The position numbers and the translations under genes were made by a program. The notes beneath the pieces are model-generated. The model was not told where the DNA came from. It did no database searches and was given only the letters and a program-made list of their open reading frames with translations. A stretch of 64,000 bases of DNA. Origin: Phialocephala subalpina (taxonomy: Eukaryota > Ascomycota > Leotiomycetes > Helotiales > Mollisiaceae). Shown here in pieces: positions 1 through 11,515 of this stretch. Numbering within the stretch: position 1 is the first letter of the stretch; each line of letters opens with the position of its first letter. The stretch is taken from positions 233,126 through 297,125 of the forward strand of contig FJOG01000012.1 in NCBI GenBank assembly GCA_900073065.1, read 5' to 3'.

Positions 1-202
1 AATGTTGGCTCCTTGATGACGTATAGCCAGGGAGGAACTTACCCAACAATGTCCCAGCTGTTTCGAGATAGTATGCAGCTTCCTCCCAACTCGGTAAACG
101 CGATGCACGAATCTGTCATCTCTTCAGATCAAAAGTCCGATCTGCATTGCCAGGTCATGAATGTCCCAATCTGTTGGACCCAGGAATCCGGTCGACCCTG
201 GT
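1..202 (+). CDS. possible C-terminal exon of a gene extending off the left edge
   Basis: The reading frame is open from base 1 to a TGA near 204. A GTGAGT donor-like site overlaps the end (around 200), so it could be an internal exon. No domain is recognisable and no ATG-containing upstream part is visible, so this may be chance. Bases 205-582 hold no convincing gene and may be the 3' part of this gene or the promoter of the next one. Confidence 0.2.
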
Positions 203-582
203 GAGTTCACACCAAATGGTCAAAGCGTAATGAGGGGACCTTCAGCTGCCCCCGCTCATTGAACGCCAACTCATTTCCAGTGACATTCCAGTCTGCCAGC
301 CACATGCCTGACTGGAGAACATTTGTCCACAGCAGTGGTCCAGCGGGCTTTTTACCAGAGTGGTGAGCCCTTAGGATCATCAAGATTAGCAATCCCTTGA
401 TGATCGACAGACCCATAAGAGTTTCGAATGCGCAAAGGAGAAGAGCTTCTAAGCTTTCACGACCGTCTGTTGCTACAACTCAGATAACCTCTACTTCAAC
501 GATCTTCTTCCATCAACAGCGGTGAAGTAAGTCAGGTCATCTTCGCACATAAAGATATCAAGCTGACAGTACTGAGCAAAGA

Positions 583-1444
583 ATGGCGGCTTCCTTGACT
601 AATGTCATTGGCCACATCACCAACGTTAGAGGCTCGAGATCGGAAATTGAACGTCCATTGGAATGGCCGCAGCGGCAACTTGCCAACTTTCTCGAGGAAT
701 GCCATACGCTTCATACATCACATGGCATCCTTCGCCGGCACAAGACCTTAATGAGATGGCTTCGGGAAAGGGAAGCTAGTCGCAGTCCTTCCTTGGAACG
801 ACTCTGTGTTGAGGTGGTAGATCGTCTCATCCGAGCTGTGAAGAAGCTAGAGAAGCTGCGAATGTGGGCTAGGGCTGCTGGCAATACTTCTCTTCCCAAT
901 GGCGCACTCAGCGATCGTCATATCGTAATCTCCTCCCTTCAAGACATCCTGGAAGCTTTCAAATTGTTCTCCATTGTGAGCACGGATGAGGATTTTAACG
1001 AGCTGAACAACAAGATGGTGGTGCTTGAGTATGCGCGGAGGACGTACGCGCTGATGATCATACTTCTTCAAATCCTATATCCGTATGGCAGCGACCTCGC
1101 TTGGTCCCATGCAGCGTCGGATTATCTGCGAGCTACACAGCTGTGGGACTTTAAATTCGACAACGAGGACGAGTATGAGAGGATTAGCAATCCTACATGC
1201 CCTGGGGCCATCATTGATCAGGGATCAGTCCCAAGATCATGTCTTCCTGCCTACCCTCAGCCACCAATCGTGTGTCGAAACCCCGCACCGTATGGTAACA
1301 GGCTCCTTTTGAACCTCTTTAATTCGAACCAAAGTGAGTAATGCCTTTCTTCTTATCAAGCACTGACTGAACCCTCGAACAGATCACGCAGGTCACTCAG
1401 ATTGGTGCTCGGTACCCATGACTCCTTCAGCTCATCCGACATGA
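583..1444 (+). CDS. hypothetical protein, about 270 residues, two exons
   Basis: I do not recognise this protein. Exon 1 is 583-1333 and exon 2 is 1383-1444. The 49-bp intron has a GTGAGT donor and ends in AACAG, and splicing adds about 20 residues and a natural stop. The first 180 residues are rich in Leu, Arg and Glu with helical periodicity. The C-terminal part contains several Pro and Cys residues. There is no signal peptide or membrane segment. If the intron is retained the protein is 252 residues. It may be a lineage-specific helical protein. Confidence 0.5.
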
Positions 1445-2898
1445 CAGATGTCGACATGTAAACATCAGTCTCTCGATCGACACTGTTCACGGAAGAGGCG
1501 AAAATTCCTCCTTTCTGTCCTCTCACAACCATTCATGTGCGTCGACTTCGACACATACCTCTTCTAGTGTCATTTCTCGACACAAAGACATTCGTTTCAG
1601 CGAATACCCTTTCCGGTTCACGAATCACAATATCACGACTCTCAATCGCCCTTTTTCCTTTCAATGTTCTTCGCACGCACGGAAGTATGCATTAACTTTC
1701 TTATGCACAACTTCGGCAGGATCGATTCATCTCATCTACCTTGCAATTCGCACAAACAACGCCCAACAACATCTGACATGGCGGGATTGGAGAAAATAAT
1801 CTATCCTGGGATCCACACGAACAACACCCAACAAGACCGAGCTGTTGCGGACAGCTTGTGATCATCACAGATCAGGACTCCCGGAACATTCTCCATTCCG
1901 CACCATCCAACAGTCTTGCTGGACAGGAAATAACCAAACAGCACTACTGTTCACTAAGAACAGACCAAGATGCTTTCTAACTACGACTCTCTCGAGCCAG
2001 ACCTCAGATCAACCAACACAGACAACTTCACGTGGACCGAGGACGATCATTGGACATTGGGTGATGGGATATCATGGTTTCTCACTACTCATGACTGATT
2101 TCACTCTCCCGACCGCCTTTTCGGCAACAAGCTTGCCAGGGAATATTTAGGTCGCGGCCACCCGGGCTGCAGACGCATTAATTGTATCAGAAACTAACTA
2201 TTTAGCTCAGCCTACTGAATCTTCGAGATTTACGATATGGCATCGATAATAATCAGACTAACAAGAACTCTATGGCGTTGCAGATACTCCAAACTTGGAC
2301 TGGAACTGCAGACGCATTAATTGTATGCCGTGGAAATCCACGGTGTGCAGAATTAACATGGTGTGCAGGATTAACAGTGATCCAGCCACTTTCTCATTCC
2401 GGTCTTGCCTCCAAATCCTTCCAAGCATGTATAACTAGGGCTGGTCCTGGTCATCCTCTTGGCTTGATGGGCTTCATATATGAGCAAGTGAGCTGGATCG
2501 GGGCAGAACCTCAGGGTACTGCCCTCACCGGGAACGGAGACGAGAGGGACTTCTATTAGATTTCGTGCTGGAGTTGGTAGTGAGGAGTTCCGTTGAGGGG
2601 TATTTTCATGCAGTGTTCAGACTGAAAGGGCAAGTTTCACGAGCCCAAGTCTTCAGAATCAAAGCTGACAACACTGGTAGGAGATCAGAGAAAGTAGACT
2701 GATACGGAAAGACCGTATCGTGCCTCCAATGTTCCTCCTAGGCACGGTTGTGGAGGACTTTGTCAATGTCCAGTAGGTTTCTCGGCTTACAGTCATCACT
2801 TATTGAGTGGGGTGGGGGAACTTGACAGCCAGTTGTTGATCTCGGGACCTCATTATTTCACTTTAATGTAATTTTCCTTAGAATGTATGTACAGCACA
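1445..2898. other. intergenic, no convincing gene
   Basis: Only short chance frames are present. A 21-bp perfect direct repeat (CTGCAGACGCATTAATTGTA plus T) occurs at 2167-2187 and 2306-2326, 139 bp apart. The rest shows no clear structure. Confidence 0.5.
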
Positions 2899-3894
2899 TC
2901 AATCTGCGAATCTAGACTTCTCTCTCTTCACGCATAAGTCCGTCCTGAGGACCCACTTCTCGCCATCCGTGACTTCTCTTCCTTCATGCTATGCCAATGT
3001 TAGTCTATGTAACATTCAAGCTTTTCAAGATGGAAATTTGAGATATTTTACTTACCAGCATGCAATCATTTCCATGTTTGTGCAGCAAAACCAGGCCAGT
3101 TTCCAATCCCACGACGAACTCCTTGTCGATCAGATTCTTTCTACCCGGGAACTGTATCTCATCAGGATAGAAGACTGTCTCGCCACCTTGACATCCAGTT
3201 GCAGGGGAAGTGAGATATAGCAACAGCGTCCAAGTCGTTCTTGCTGGCGTCGAAGAAGGTTTCGTATTCAGCGTCAACACATTGGACTCATCATCTGCGT
3301 TGACATCAGTAACTTCATGTGACCGTGGATGAAAAGGGGGAAGGCTCACAGTGCTGATCAAAGAATTGGCCTTTCGTGTATCGATATATTCTAATTGAAG
3401 GATTCAGACCAATCACTTCACCTCCCCTTCTCATGATTAGCTAACAAACTTTCCCATATCTCAAGACATGAATCTCACCACAACTCCCTCCTCTCACTCT
3501 CACTCTCACTCATTCCGTCCCCTTCTCCCTCATCCCCATTCTCCCCCAAAACCAACTCCCTCAGTCCCGTCTCCTCCCAAAGCCTATTCGCAAACCGTTC
3601 ATCATTGACCTGAAACCTATCATTAAATCTCAACGCATCACCCTTCTTCGGCTTTCCCGGCGTAGTCGTCAATGGCAGAGTCTTCAAAAAGTTAACGTAT
3701 GTTTTGCATAAGGTTCCAGTCCAGAAATTTGGGATGGTGATAATTTGGGAGGGAATGAGAGTTTGGAGTGAGAGGTCGGAGACTGGAAGGAGGGGCTTGA
3801 AAGGGGGCCAGTTGGGTGGTGGGGTTGGCGGGGTTGAGGTTGAGGATTTTGGAGGGGGTTTGGCGGTGGAATGTGAGGATTTTTTGGGTCCCAT
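2899..3894 (-). CDS. 2OG-Fe(II) oxygenase, prolyl-4-hydroxylase-like
   Basis: The four exons are 3894-3479, 3426-3350, 3294-3056 and 2988-2899, giving 273 residues. The introns are 52, 55 and 67 bp, and all junctions keep frame. The N-terminal 50 residues are Pro/Ser/Lys-rich. Then follows a jelly-roll oxygenase core: IYRYTKGQFFDQHYDES carries the iron-binding HxD (His164, Asp166), LHEG gives the distal His245, and WVLRTD supplies Arg259, the expected 2-oxoglutarate ligand. The central GGETVFYPDE segment also fits the family. Fungal relatives are soluble prolyl-4-hydroxylase-type proteins of mostly unknown substrate. No signal peptide is visible, so a cytosolic or nuclear site is likely. The first intron ends in AAG, and exon 1 has a CTCACT microsatellite on the plus strand. 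Confidence 0.85.
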
Positions 3895-4401
3895 GGCGAA
3901 GGGAATGGCAGGTGGGGAGTTTCAAGATGGATGGGAGAAGAATTCGATAATTGCTGAAGTGTGGTTTGTTTTGTATCATCGAGATATAGGTAATTCTTGA
4001 AGCCTGAATACGGTGGCCGAAAATGGAAGTCGTGCACGTTGTCGCGACAACTTCATCTTCATCCATCCATCTCCTCGTCATCTTTGACCTTGGCAGCCCG
4101 ACCGCTTCCATCGAACACGATTCTTCAGTGAGACAAGATGGAGTTCTCGAAAAGTTTCGAGAATGGAAAAGGAGGCTGAGCATGTGCTCGCCTCCTCTAG
4201 CATTCCTCAATCTAGCCGCAACGCGTAAATCGCGATGATAAAATCCTCATACCGGCCTCGACCAGACTCTTTTTTTTTTGTCGCGTTGGATCTCAGTTAT
4301 ATACTTCAGTATCAGTGATGCTTTTTTCTTCTTTAAAACAGGCTCCTTATCAGTCGATCGTCAAGACTAACCCCCACGCTGACTATTTAGCAAACATCAT
4401 C
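3895..4401. other. divergent intergenic region
   Basis: This lies between the oxygenase (minus) and the secreted protein (plus). It contains a T9 run near 4270 and no supported gene, and probably holds both promoters. Confidence 0.5.
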
Positions 4402-5644
4402 ATGATCTCAAACACATTCCTTCAGTTTTCTTTACTTGTAGCGACGCTGAGCGTCCCAACAGAGGCGGCCTTTTGGTTCCGTCAGGGAAGATTTCATATT
4501 GGCAATCGAAATATCGGAGCTGAACAGCAGAAGGAGGGGTGGCATGCTGCTGGTTTCAATCAACCGCCTGCTCTTTCAACGACCCTATCAGAATCATACA
4601 CATTTTCTGTTCCCAACGCAAGCATAATAGCACCGACCTTAACTTCCCAAGGGATGACCGTCACATCGATTGTGCCCATATACGAAGTCTGCAATACACC
4701 AGGATCGAACACGACTTCTTGCTCAACAGTATTCGAGACAACAACAACTACCACCTGCTCGACGGTGCTTACCTATGCATTTTCGAAAACGACGATCACC
4801 GACTGCTCGCTGAATATCACATTCTCTACGCAAAGCAGCTATGCTCTAGCAACCACAACTATACTTCCCACTACTACTCCCGTGCAGAAACGTCAAGCTC
4901 TGACTTCAGCGCCAAGTTCCTCCTCAACACCTTCGTCGACAACAACTACAACATACGTACAGAGTGTGGTGTCATACTGGTATGCTCCATGGCAGTCACT
5001 TGCAGCCAATGATCCCAAGACCATCACTCTTCGAGTCTGCACATACGATCTCTACAGCCAAGAGAGTTGTACTTCTGTCCAAGAAGTGTGGATTGTGCAC
5101 ACCCAATACGTGCTTGTGAGCACTACAAGCACTTTGTCTATTTCAACATCACTTTCATCTGTAAATCCTCACTCCTTCCATCTCACTTTCAGATGACTAA
5201 CCATGTTAGGATGCCGTTTTCCTCCTCGCTCCCACTCAAAGCGTGACAGCTCCAGCAGGAAACTTCACGCTCTCAACGCAAATAATATACTCATCTATGG
5301 TCGTCAATGCCACGACCTACGTATCGACCCTGACAAGCAGCGATACAAGCACCAATTTGGCAATCAATACAGCAGCACCTGGGAATACTGCCACCTCAAC
5401 TACAACGTTGACGACAACGATAACAATAACCGCACCCGAATCAACGGCCACTATGACACTGAGTCTAGTTCAGCAACCGTAAGAAGTACCCTTCTAGAAC
5501 GGGAATATAAAGCAAGCTAACATGAAGGATAGGACAACAACACTTCAATCAATAACAGTCGTCACATCGACAGTGACAGTGCAACCTCAGAAGAAGCGGC
5601 TGTTCGTTAGAGAACGAGAGTTGGCCGAAGCTCTCTTAACTTGA
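4402..5644 (+). CDS. secreted Ser/Thr-rich protein
   Basis: The three exons are 4402-5160, 5210-5478 and 5533-5644, giving 379 residues. The introns are 49 and 54 bp with good CTAAC branch sites. I chose the ATG at 4402 because it opens directly into a hydrophobic signal peptide (MISNTFLQFSLLVATLSVP) ending near a PTEA cleavage-like site. An upstream in-frame ATG at 4315 would bury it. The mature protein is dominated by Thr/Ser stretches suited to O-mannosylation, has paired Cys residues, and contains a Kex2-type KR site (VQKRQ) near residue 160. No GPI-like hydrophobic tail is visible, so it is probably secreted or cell-wall associated. The family is unknown. Confidence 0.75.
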
Positions 5645-6014
5645 TCTGTTGGGAAAGGAAGTAGTCCTCGCTGGCGAGGCTGACACTCATTTGAACGAAT
5701 TTACGACGACATATTATTATTGTTTCAGAAGCGAGAGAACAGGAGGTAGTGTCGATGGACGGAGTTACAGTATTTCTTTAACACAATCAAATAAGTTTAA
5801 ACAAGCTCCGCCGTCTCACGGGAGCGTTGATGAGGTTGTCGAGTGATCAAATGCTCATCACGAAGTGTCACGGCCAGATATCCTTGAACATTTCACGGAT
5901 TTTGGCCCCTCAAATTACTCTCTCAAGAAGGTACATTAAGCACTTGGGAAGGACTACCTAAAGTGGTCATTTATATCTACCCTAGGAAATTCCTTCCAAC
6001 GTATACGGGTCAGG
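5645..6014. other. convergent intergenic spacer
   Basis: This is the 3' region between the secreted protein and the zinc-finger gene. Nothing else is seen. Confidence 0.5.
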
Positions 6015-7310
6015 TCACTGCCTGGGCCATTGCCTGGCACAAGAAGTACAATCAGGAATTTCGTACTTTCCCCTAAGATGCCCATCTCTCAGCACCCTTC
6101 CATCAACCTTCTTCACCACATCCCTGATCTTCAACACCATCTCCCACCGTATATCATGACCCAATTGAAGATGCTCCAGCAACCCCTCCTCCGAGAACTG
6201 AGACCTGGTACCCTCGCAAGACTTCAAAGCACACTCATACTCCCCATGCACCTTCCCAATATGCCTAGCAGTACTCTCGCAAAATTCAGTTGAGGAAATC
6301 AGACAGTTAGCGGAATGATCGTACGGACAAGGATCCGTATCATGAACTTTCCGAAGATGGCATATTAGTTTATCTTTCCGACAAAAAGACTTCTCATCTG
6401 AGAGACTGCATGCTTCATACGGACATCTGATCTTGGGAACGTTGTTGTGTACGGAGTCGATGTGGCGCTGTAGGTCTGCTTTTCCTCGAAAGGGAGTTTT
6501 GTGTTTGCAGCCATCTCGAGTACAGATCAAAGGGTTGATGTGGATGTTGCTGATATGATCTTCGAACAATTTGGAGGTTTTCAGTCGAGCTTGCGAGGTG
6601 CAGCTGTGCCAGGTGCATTTGTTGTTTGGCGAGGAAGGCTGCCAGCGGTTTCGAACTTCGCGGGCGTGGAACTTGGTGTGGAGTTTGTGCTCTTCGGCAG
6701 TGGTGAATTCCAGTTTTGAACATTGGGGCCAGTCACAGCGGAACTCTCTTGATGTCGATGACACAGAACGAGCTATGCCATATGAAATCGACGGATAATC
6801 CCAGCTGTATTGATTCCATGGCAGTGTCAAGTTGTGACCAAGATCAATAATGGGGCAGTTTAGTGGCGTCGTATTCGGGACGGTCCAGGCTTCGAATGCA
6901 GGAATCGTGTCCCAAGACCCGGTCCTATGTAAAAGGAACTCGTTTTGGTCTTGCAGGAATGCTGCATCATAAGACGACACGGAGGAAACTGTCGTGGTTG
7001 TGTTGTTGGTGTTCTCGAGCCTGATTGGTCATGCCCTTTTTCAGTAAGCGAGCATCAACAGGACCTGGGGCAAAACTCACCACACCTCTCTCTCCTGGGA
7101 AAGCTGGATAGAGTCCAAATAGAGTGCTGGCGAATCAAGTGTCGACACCGGCAAAAAGTGGCACTCTGGAAAGAGGGCGTTTGCGGCAGGTGATGATCGT
7201 AATTCGGTTGCGTCGTGGGTATGCATGTTGATGATGCGTGGTTTGGCGCGAATGAATCGATCTGGATGCTTGGCCGAGGCTCTGCACAACGCATTTGCGT
7301 GGAAGTTCAA
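6015..7310 (-). CDS. C2H2 zinc-finger protein, probable transcription regulator
   Basis: The exons are 7310-7081 and 7020-6015, joined across a 60-bp intron (GTGAGT donor, CAG acceptor), giving 411 residues. The large exon has no usable ATG of its own, so the 5' exon is needed. From about residue 170 to 370 there are several irregular C2H2 units: CDWPQC...HTKFH, CTWHSC...HISNIH, CTRDGC...HIDSVH, CPYEAC...HLRKVH, CPYDH...HIGKVH and CALKSC...HLQLGH. This pattern is typical of Pezizomycotina multi-C2H2 proteins. The N-terminus is low complexity. A TATATAA lies at 7341-7347 on the minus strand, only about 31 bp from the first ATG, so translation may start at the second in-frame ATG at 7229. Targets are unknown. 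Confidence 0.8.
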
Positions 7311-10270
7311 AGGAGGGAGGAGAAGAGGAAAGAATTGGTCTTATATATCCCGAGGTCCATGGTGAAACTGGGTCCCATCCGATGCTGTCGTCTTCTGCAA
7401 GACATGTGGGGGCCCATGCCACACGCGACATATCCTCCGCTTAGACTCTAGATCCCGAGCCTGTCCTCCTGCATTGATCCATTTTAGTTCTACCTGGTTG
7501 GTTTCGATTGTACAGCTTGAAATTCGGTGTTTGAATTCGAGTAGCCTCTCTGCCTACCAAGTTATCGTCAAGTCGAGCTGAGTTGATCGTTCAAAGTCAT
7601 TGTCTGAATTAAAGGGAACCAACGAGTCTTCGGATCCGTGTAAGATCGACGAATTTTTTCCAAAGATTCTTTGCTTCTCAACTTCCTCAGTCAAAATTTT
7701 GCACACTCTGCTAATATCCGAGTCCGAAGAACCTGCCGCTAATTTCATGACCACCCTCCGTCCAACCTAGAAGTGTGTTACTGTAGCTATTGAGTGTTCT
7801 GGGATATTCGTTTTTTTGAACTTCTACCTCAACAAATTCCCATCAAATTTTAAGTGGTTCTCGACTGGTCCCAATGTTGGACATCCTAAGATACGTTGTT
7901 GACTCATCGATCCGTCAAAAGGAAATGATAATATTGGCAACCAATGGTGCGGTAGTCGATTTTCAGAAAAAACTGGCACTGAGAGAGAGAATGAGATGGA
8001 TAATAGACATGAGGCAAAGAGACTCCCTCGACTGATGTGTGTGTGTGCATGCAGATACTCGAACTTGAAGAGCAGCAGTAGCTAGCCGGAACGTTTCGAG
8101 ATAACGACCCGAATGAATCAGAAATTGGAACATGAACACGAATAATGGTCCGTACACGCTACAATAATATATATGAATGTTCGTTTAACACGCACTCCAG
8201 GGAGTAGAGGAGGAAAGATTGCGCGGTGTCGAAAATGGACATGAATACATGTGATTTTGCCAGAACCCCTGAAGTATAGTAATGCAAGAGGTGCGATGTA
8301 CAATAACAACCATATTAGAGCAATGATGATACCTCGAGTACCGATCAAGATCTTTATTGCCGAAATCGACAGAGATAGAGCTCTTGATGTAGCAACTATC
8401 AGGTGGGAGATTGGGCCTTAGAGCGAAAGGCCACGAAGTGAACAAACAATCAACTCTCCATATCGCATCTCATCACTGCTAGGAGCAACGACAAACTGTC
8501 AACGCAGTTTAGCTTGTATCTTCCTCACGAAATCATAAACATCAATAGAGGATTCATTCTCTTAAAAGCCTCGCAAGCGTGAGGCTTGATCAGGGCGACA
8601 TTGCGCCGCCCAGTGGTGGGATGTCGCCCTCGGTAAAAGTGTGTCCCCTCGACCTGCAGTTTTGTATGGCAGGCCGATGTCTTTCAACAGTTCGAGAGTT
8701 GCGTTTGAGATAGCCTGACGAAGAATGCTTTCTCTCTCGATCGCATATATAGGCGGCCTCTTTCCAAGTCATTTAGGTCGAATGTTTCTTCGATTCGAAG
8801 TTTGGAGCTTTGTCCAGACTCCAGCGCGACACCGATATGAATAGCATTTGTATATTCCTATTCGATCAACCTGCAGGCGCCTCATTCAAGCGACCAATTG
8901 TGTACCTGCAATCATCTTCAGCTCCTCGACATGGCTCCAAATTCGTCCTCGAAGTGACCCCATTGAGCTCACAGTTCGATCGACACGGCGCTTCCTGCGA
9001 ACTACCTTAAGAGTGTTGTTCTCCCCTAGGTTGGTTCCAGTTCTGCTTTCGATTTATACACGATGTTCAACGTTGACAACAGCCGCGAACACAACGTTGT
9101 TCTGAATCCAAACCAGCGCAGCCTCCACATGCACCGTCATGTGGGCGGCGCTTTCGCCTCCCTGACCTGGGAGTCAACCTATCGCCGAGCGTGAAACCCA
9201 GCATCAAAGTCATACGGAGCGAGGCGAAAAAGAGGGCATTTTGGAATCCATGGAGTCAATGGCCATTCAACACCCAGCAACCGACACACTTCCACGGACT
9301 TCCAAGGCTGTTTTCATTCTGATCTTTTCACTGCCGCTGCGATCGATTCCCTCCAAGTTGATCGAAATGTTTGAAGGTAATTTGTATTGAGGCTGTCTCC
9401 ACGACCCTTACTAACAAACATCAGTGTTCTACGATTAACTTCCTTCACACTGCGATTCACATTCTCTCATCACTCTCGGACGACAATTGCAAAGTCGAAT
9501 GAGAAATTCAATGTTACCATTGTCGACATGGAGCGACGGCTTGGCGGGGGCAGCAGCTCCCCTTAGCGTCTCCTGCCCTCCTGCCCTCCAAAGCTATCCA
9601 TGTACACAGCCAATCCACCACACATATGTTCTCACACACCGAACTCGTTATGGCCGGACTCATTTTCGTGTGGAACAGGGCCGTCAGATGCTGGAACACC
9701 CAGTTATATTCGACTTAGACTTCGTGTGAGAGTCCAGCCAACGTAGCCTTTCTCATTTCAGGACATGTGCCGTGGCCGCTTGAAACCGGCGAGGATATAC
9801 TGCTTTCTCACCTTTTTCCCCCCATCGAATGTCCCATCGATCGGCCGTAGGACTTCTCAGTGGGTCCGATTCGCTTCTGGTTGTTCATTTCTTAGATTTA
9901 GCTTTATACCCTCTTTCGAGTCTTTCGAGTCTCTCGAGTGGTCAAAACCCTCGCTGGCGCCCACATCTTTCGACCTCAACGTTCTCCTCCTCTACCGCCT
10001 TTCCTTCCCAGTCGTAGCAAGATACACTCTAAGGTACGTACGGACTTCCGAGTCCTTCTTGTGACAAAATCGTTCTAACACATTGACTCTGCAGCAAACA
10101 CAGTTTCTTCGTGCATTTCAAGACTGCCAAATCCATACCAACCTCAACTCGCAGCAAGATTAGACCAAACTGCGAGTCCAGCGAACCCACGACTTTTCCT
10201 CGTTCCCATTTACTAGTCAATTACACTCCCAACATCTCCACCAAGATCAGCTTGCAAAGAGTGCATTTCG
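7311..10270. other. long intergenic region, probable promoters and 5' leader
   Basis: No ORF here has coding character. The last kilobase before 10271 is CT-rich, as is usual for fungal leaders, and contains a possible 5'UTR intron. A 43-codon frame at 9062 looks like a chance or upstream ORF. Confidence 0.4.
10034..10094 (+). other. possible 5'UTR intron of the 10271 gene
   Basis: A GTACGT donor follows AAG, and the segment ends in CTCTGCAG with a CATTGAC branch-like site. It is 61 bp long, like the coding introns nearby. It is inferred only from splice signals. Confidence 0.35.
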
Positions 10271-11515
10271 ATGATTTCTGCCCTCCGGAAGAGAAAGGGA
10301 ACAGAGGATGGAGAGCAGAGACTTCATCGTCTTTACACGGGTCGCCGCTCTCCCCTCATCAGTTCTCTGATCCATCCTCCAAGCTTGTTAGCTCTTCGCA
10401 GTGGTAGTCCGCGACCGTCCTATTCGAATACCTTCCATCCTGGCAGTACTCCGTCCATGTCCCTAGCGTTAACGATTCCGTCGGCATCGAGTTCCTTTAG
10501 CAATGGCTCGGTGGAAAGGTCTACAGATGGAGCCCGTCTTGCAAACACTTCGTTCTCTCAGAGCTCCTATCATTCTGATATTTTCGATCAAGCGCCTCCT
10601 TCCTACTCGGATCCTCCACCAAGCTACGCTTCTCCAAATGTGCTTTGTACAAGAGCCATGACATACGATCAAACCTCACGACCGCCATTTGAGCGAACAG
10701 CGGGCAACACACTTCTTGGCCCAGCTTCCCGCGTCACGTCGCCCGATGCCGACTGGCATGAAAGACATCAGAGTGCGAGACTTGGAGTTGATGTTGACTA
10801 TCAAGCCTTCTTGTCTCTGCGATGGCCTGGGTTTCCAACTCGACATGCAAATGGACCTGTCGGTACTGACTTCGGGACACAAACAATTGCCTTCACGCCA
10901 TTGTCACCCCAATGCCAAACCAGCACAAGTTCGATTAGCTCCCAAGACCCTCGCTGGCCTTCCATATGTTACGAATGCAAGAAGCTTGTCAACCAGTACC
11001 AACATGTCGTGTATCGAAGCGAGAGTGCTTGGCTCATACATGCATGGGCTATCCATCCCAGCGACATACCATGGGTGCCGTGCAAATGTCGTTGGGAGGG
11101 ATGTGACAACGGTATCATCTACTATTCCTCGAAGAAATGGATAAACCATGCAGTCAGTGTTCACCAGAAAGATGTCTACTGCGACTACAATGATTGCGAA
11201 TACGGCCATGGAAACCAGGGAGGCAAGGCTTTTGGCACTCCTGCAGAAAAGAACCGACATACGAAGCAGAAGCATGACGATCCGGAAACCTGCCAGCAAC
11301 CATACTGCACACACGCAGGGAAGTTGAACCGGACCGACAAGAGAAATAAACATATGATCAAGTACCATGGAAGTTTCGTTTGCACTGTCCGTAGTTGCCT
11401 TCGTGGACACATCGATGGTGTCAACTACGGTTTCGCTACACAGGTATTGCTGGATAAGCATGTCCGAGAGAATAAGCATCGTCAGGTCGGCAGTCTCGCC
11501 GGTGCTCGAGCATAA
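10271..11515 (+). CDS. C2H2-like zinc-finger protein, single exon
   Basis: An intact 414-residue frame. The N-terminal 230 residues are Ser/Pro-rich and disordered, with a PPSYSDPPPSYAS repeat. Cys/His units start near residue 235: CYEC...HAWAIH, CRWEGC...HAVSVH, CDYNDC...HTKQKHD, CQQPYC...HMIKYH and CTVRSC...H. Spacing is irregular, as in the 6-7 kb gene, and the two may be distant paralogues. It is probably a nuclear DNA- or protein-binding regulator. There is no membrane or signal segment. The first ATG of the frame has a long CT-rich leader in front of it. Confidence 0.75.
   Translation: MISALRKRKGTEDGEQRLHRLYTGRRSPLISSLIHPPSLLALRSGSPRPSYSNTFHPGSTPSMSLALTIPSASSSFSNGSVERSTDGARLANTSFSQSSYHSDIFDQAPPSYSDPPPSYASPNVLCTRAMTYDQTSRPPFERTAGNTLLGPASRVTSPDADWHERHQSARLGVDVDYQAFLSLRWPGFPTRHANGPVGTDFGTQTIAFTPLSPQCQTSTSSISSQDPRWPSICYECKKLVNQYQHVVYRSESAWLIHAWAIHPSDIPWVPCKCRWEGCDNGIIYYSSKKWINHAVSVHQKDVYCDYNDCEYGHGNQGGKAFGTPAEKNRHTKQKHDDPETCQQPYCTHAGKLNRTDKRNKHMIKYHGSFVCTVRSCLRGHIDGVNYGFATQVLLDKHVRENKHRQVGSLAGARA

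Noticed and set aside
3692..4210. 172-codon minus frame upstream of and overlapping the oxygenase exon 1
   Set aside because: A different frame from the true exon; His/Pro-rich text arises from the low-complexity region.
4539..5012. 157-codon frame inside the secreted Ser/Thr-rich gene
   Set aside because: It is a +2 shadow of low-complexity Thr/Ser codons and has no consistent start or domain.
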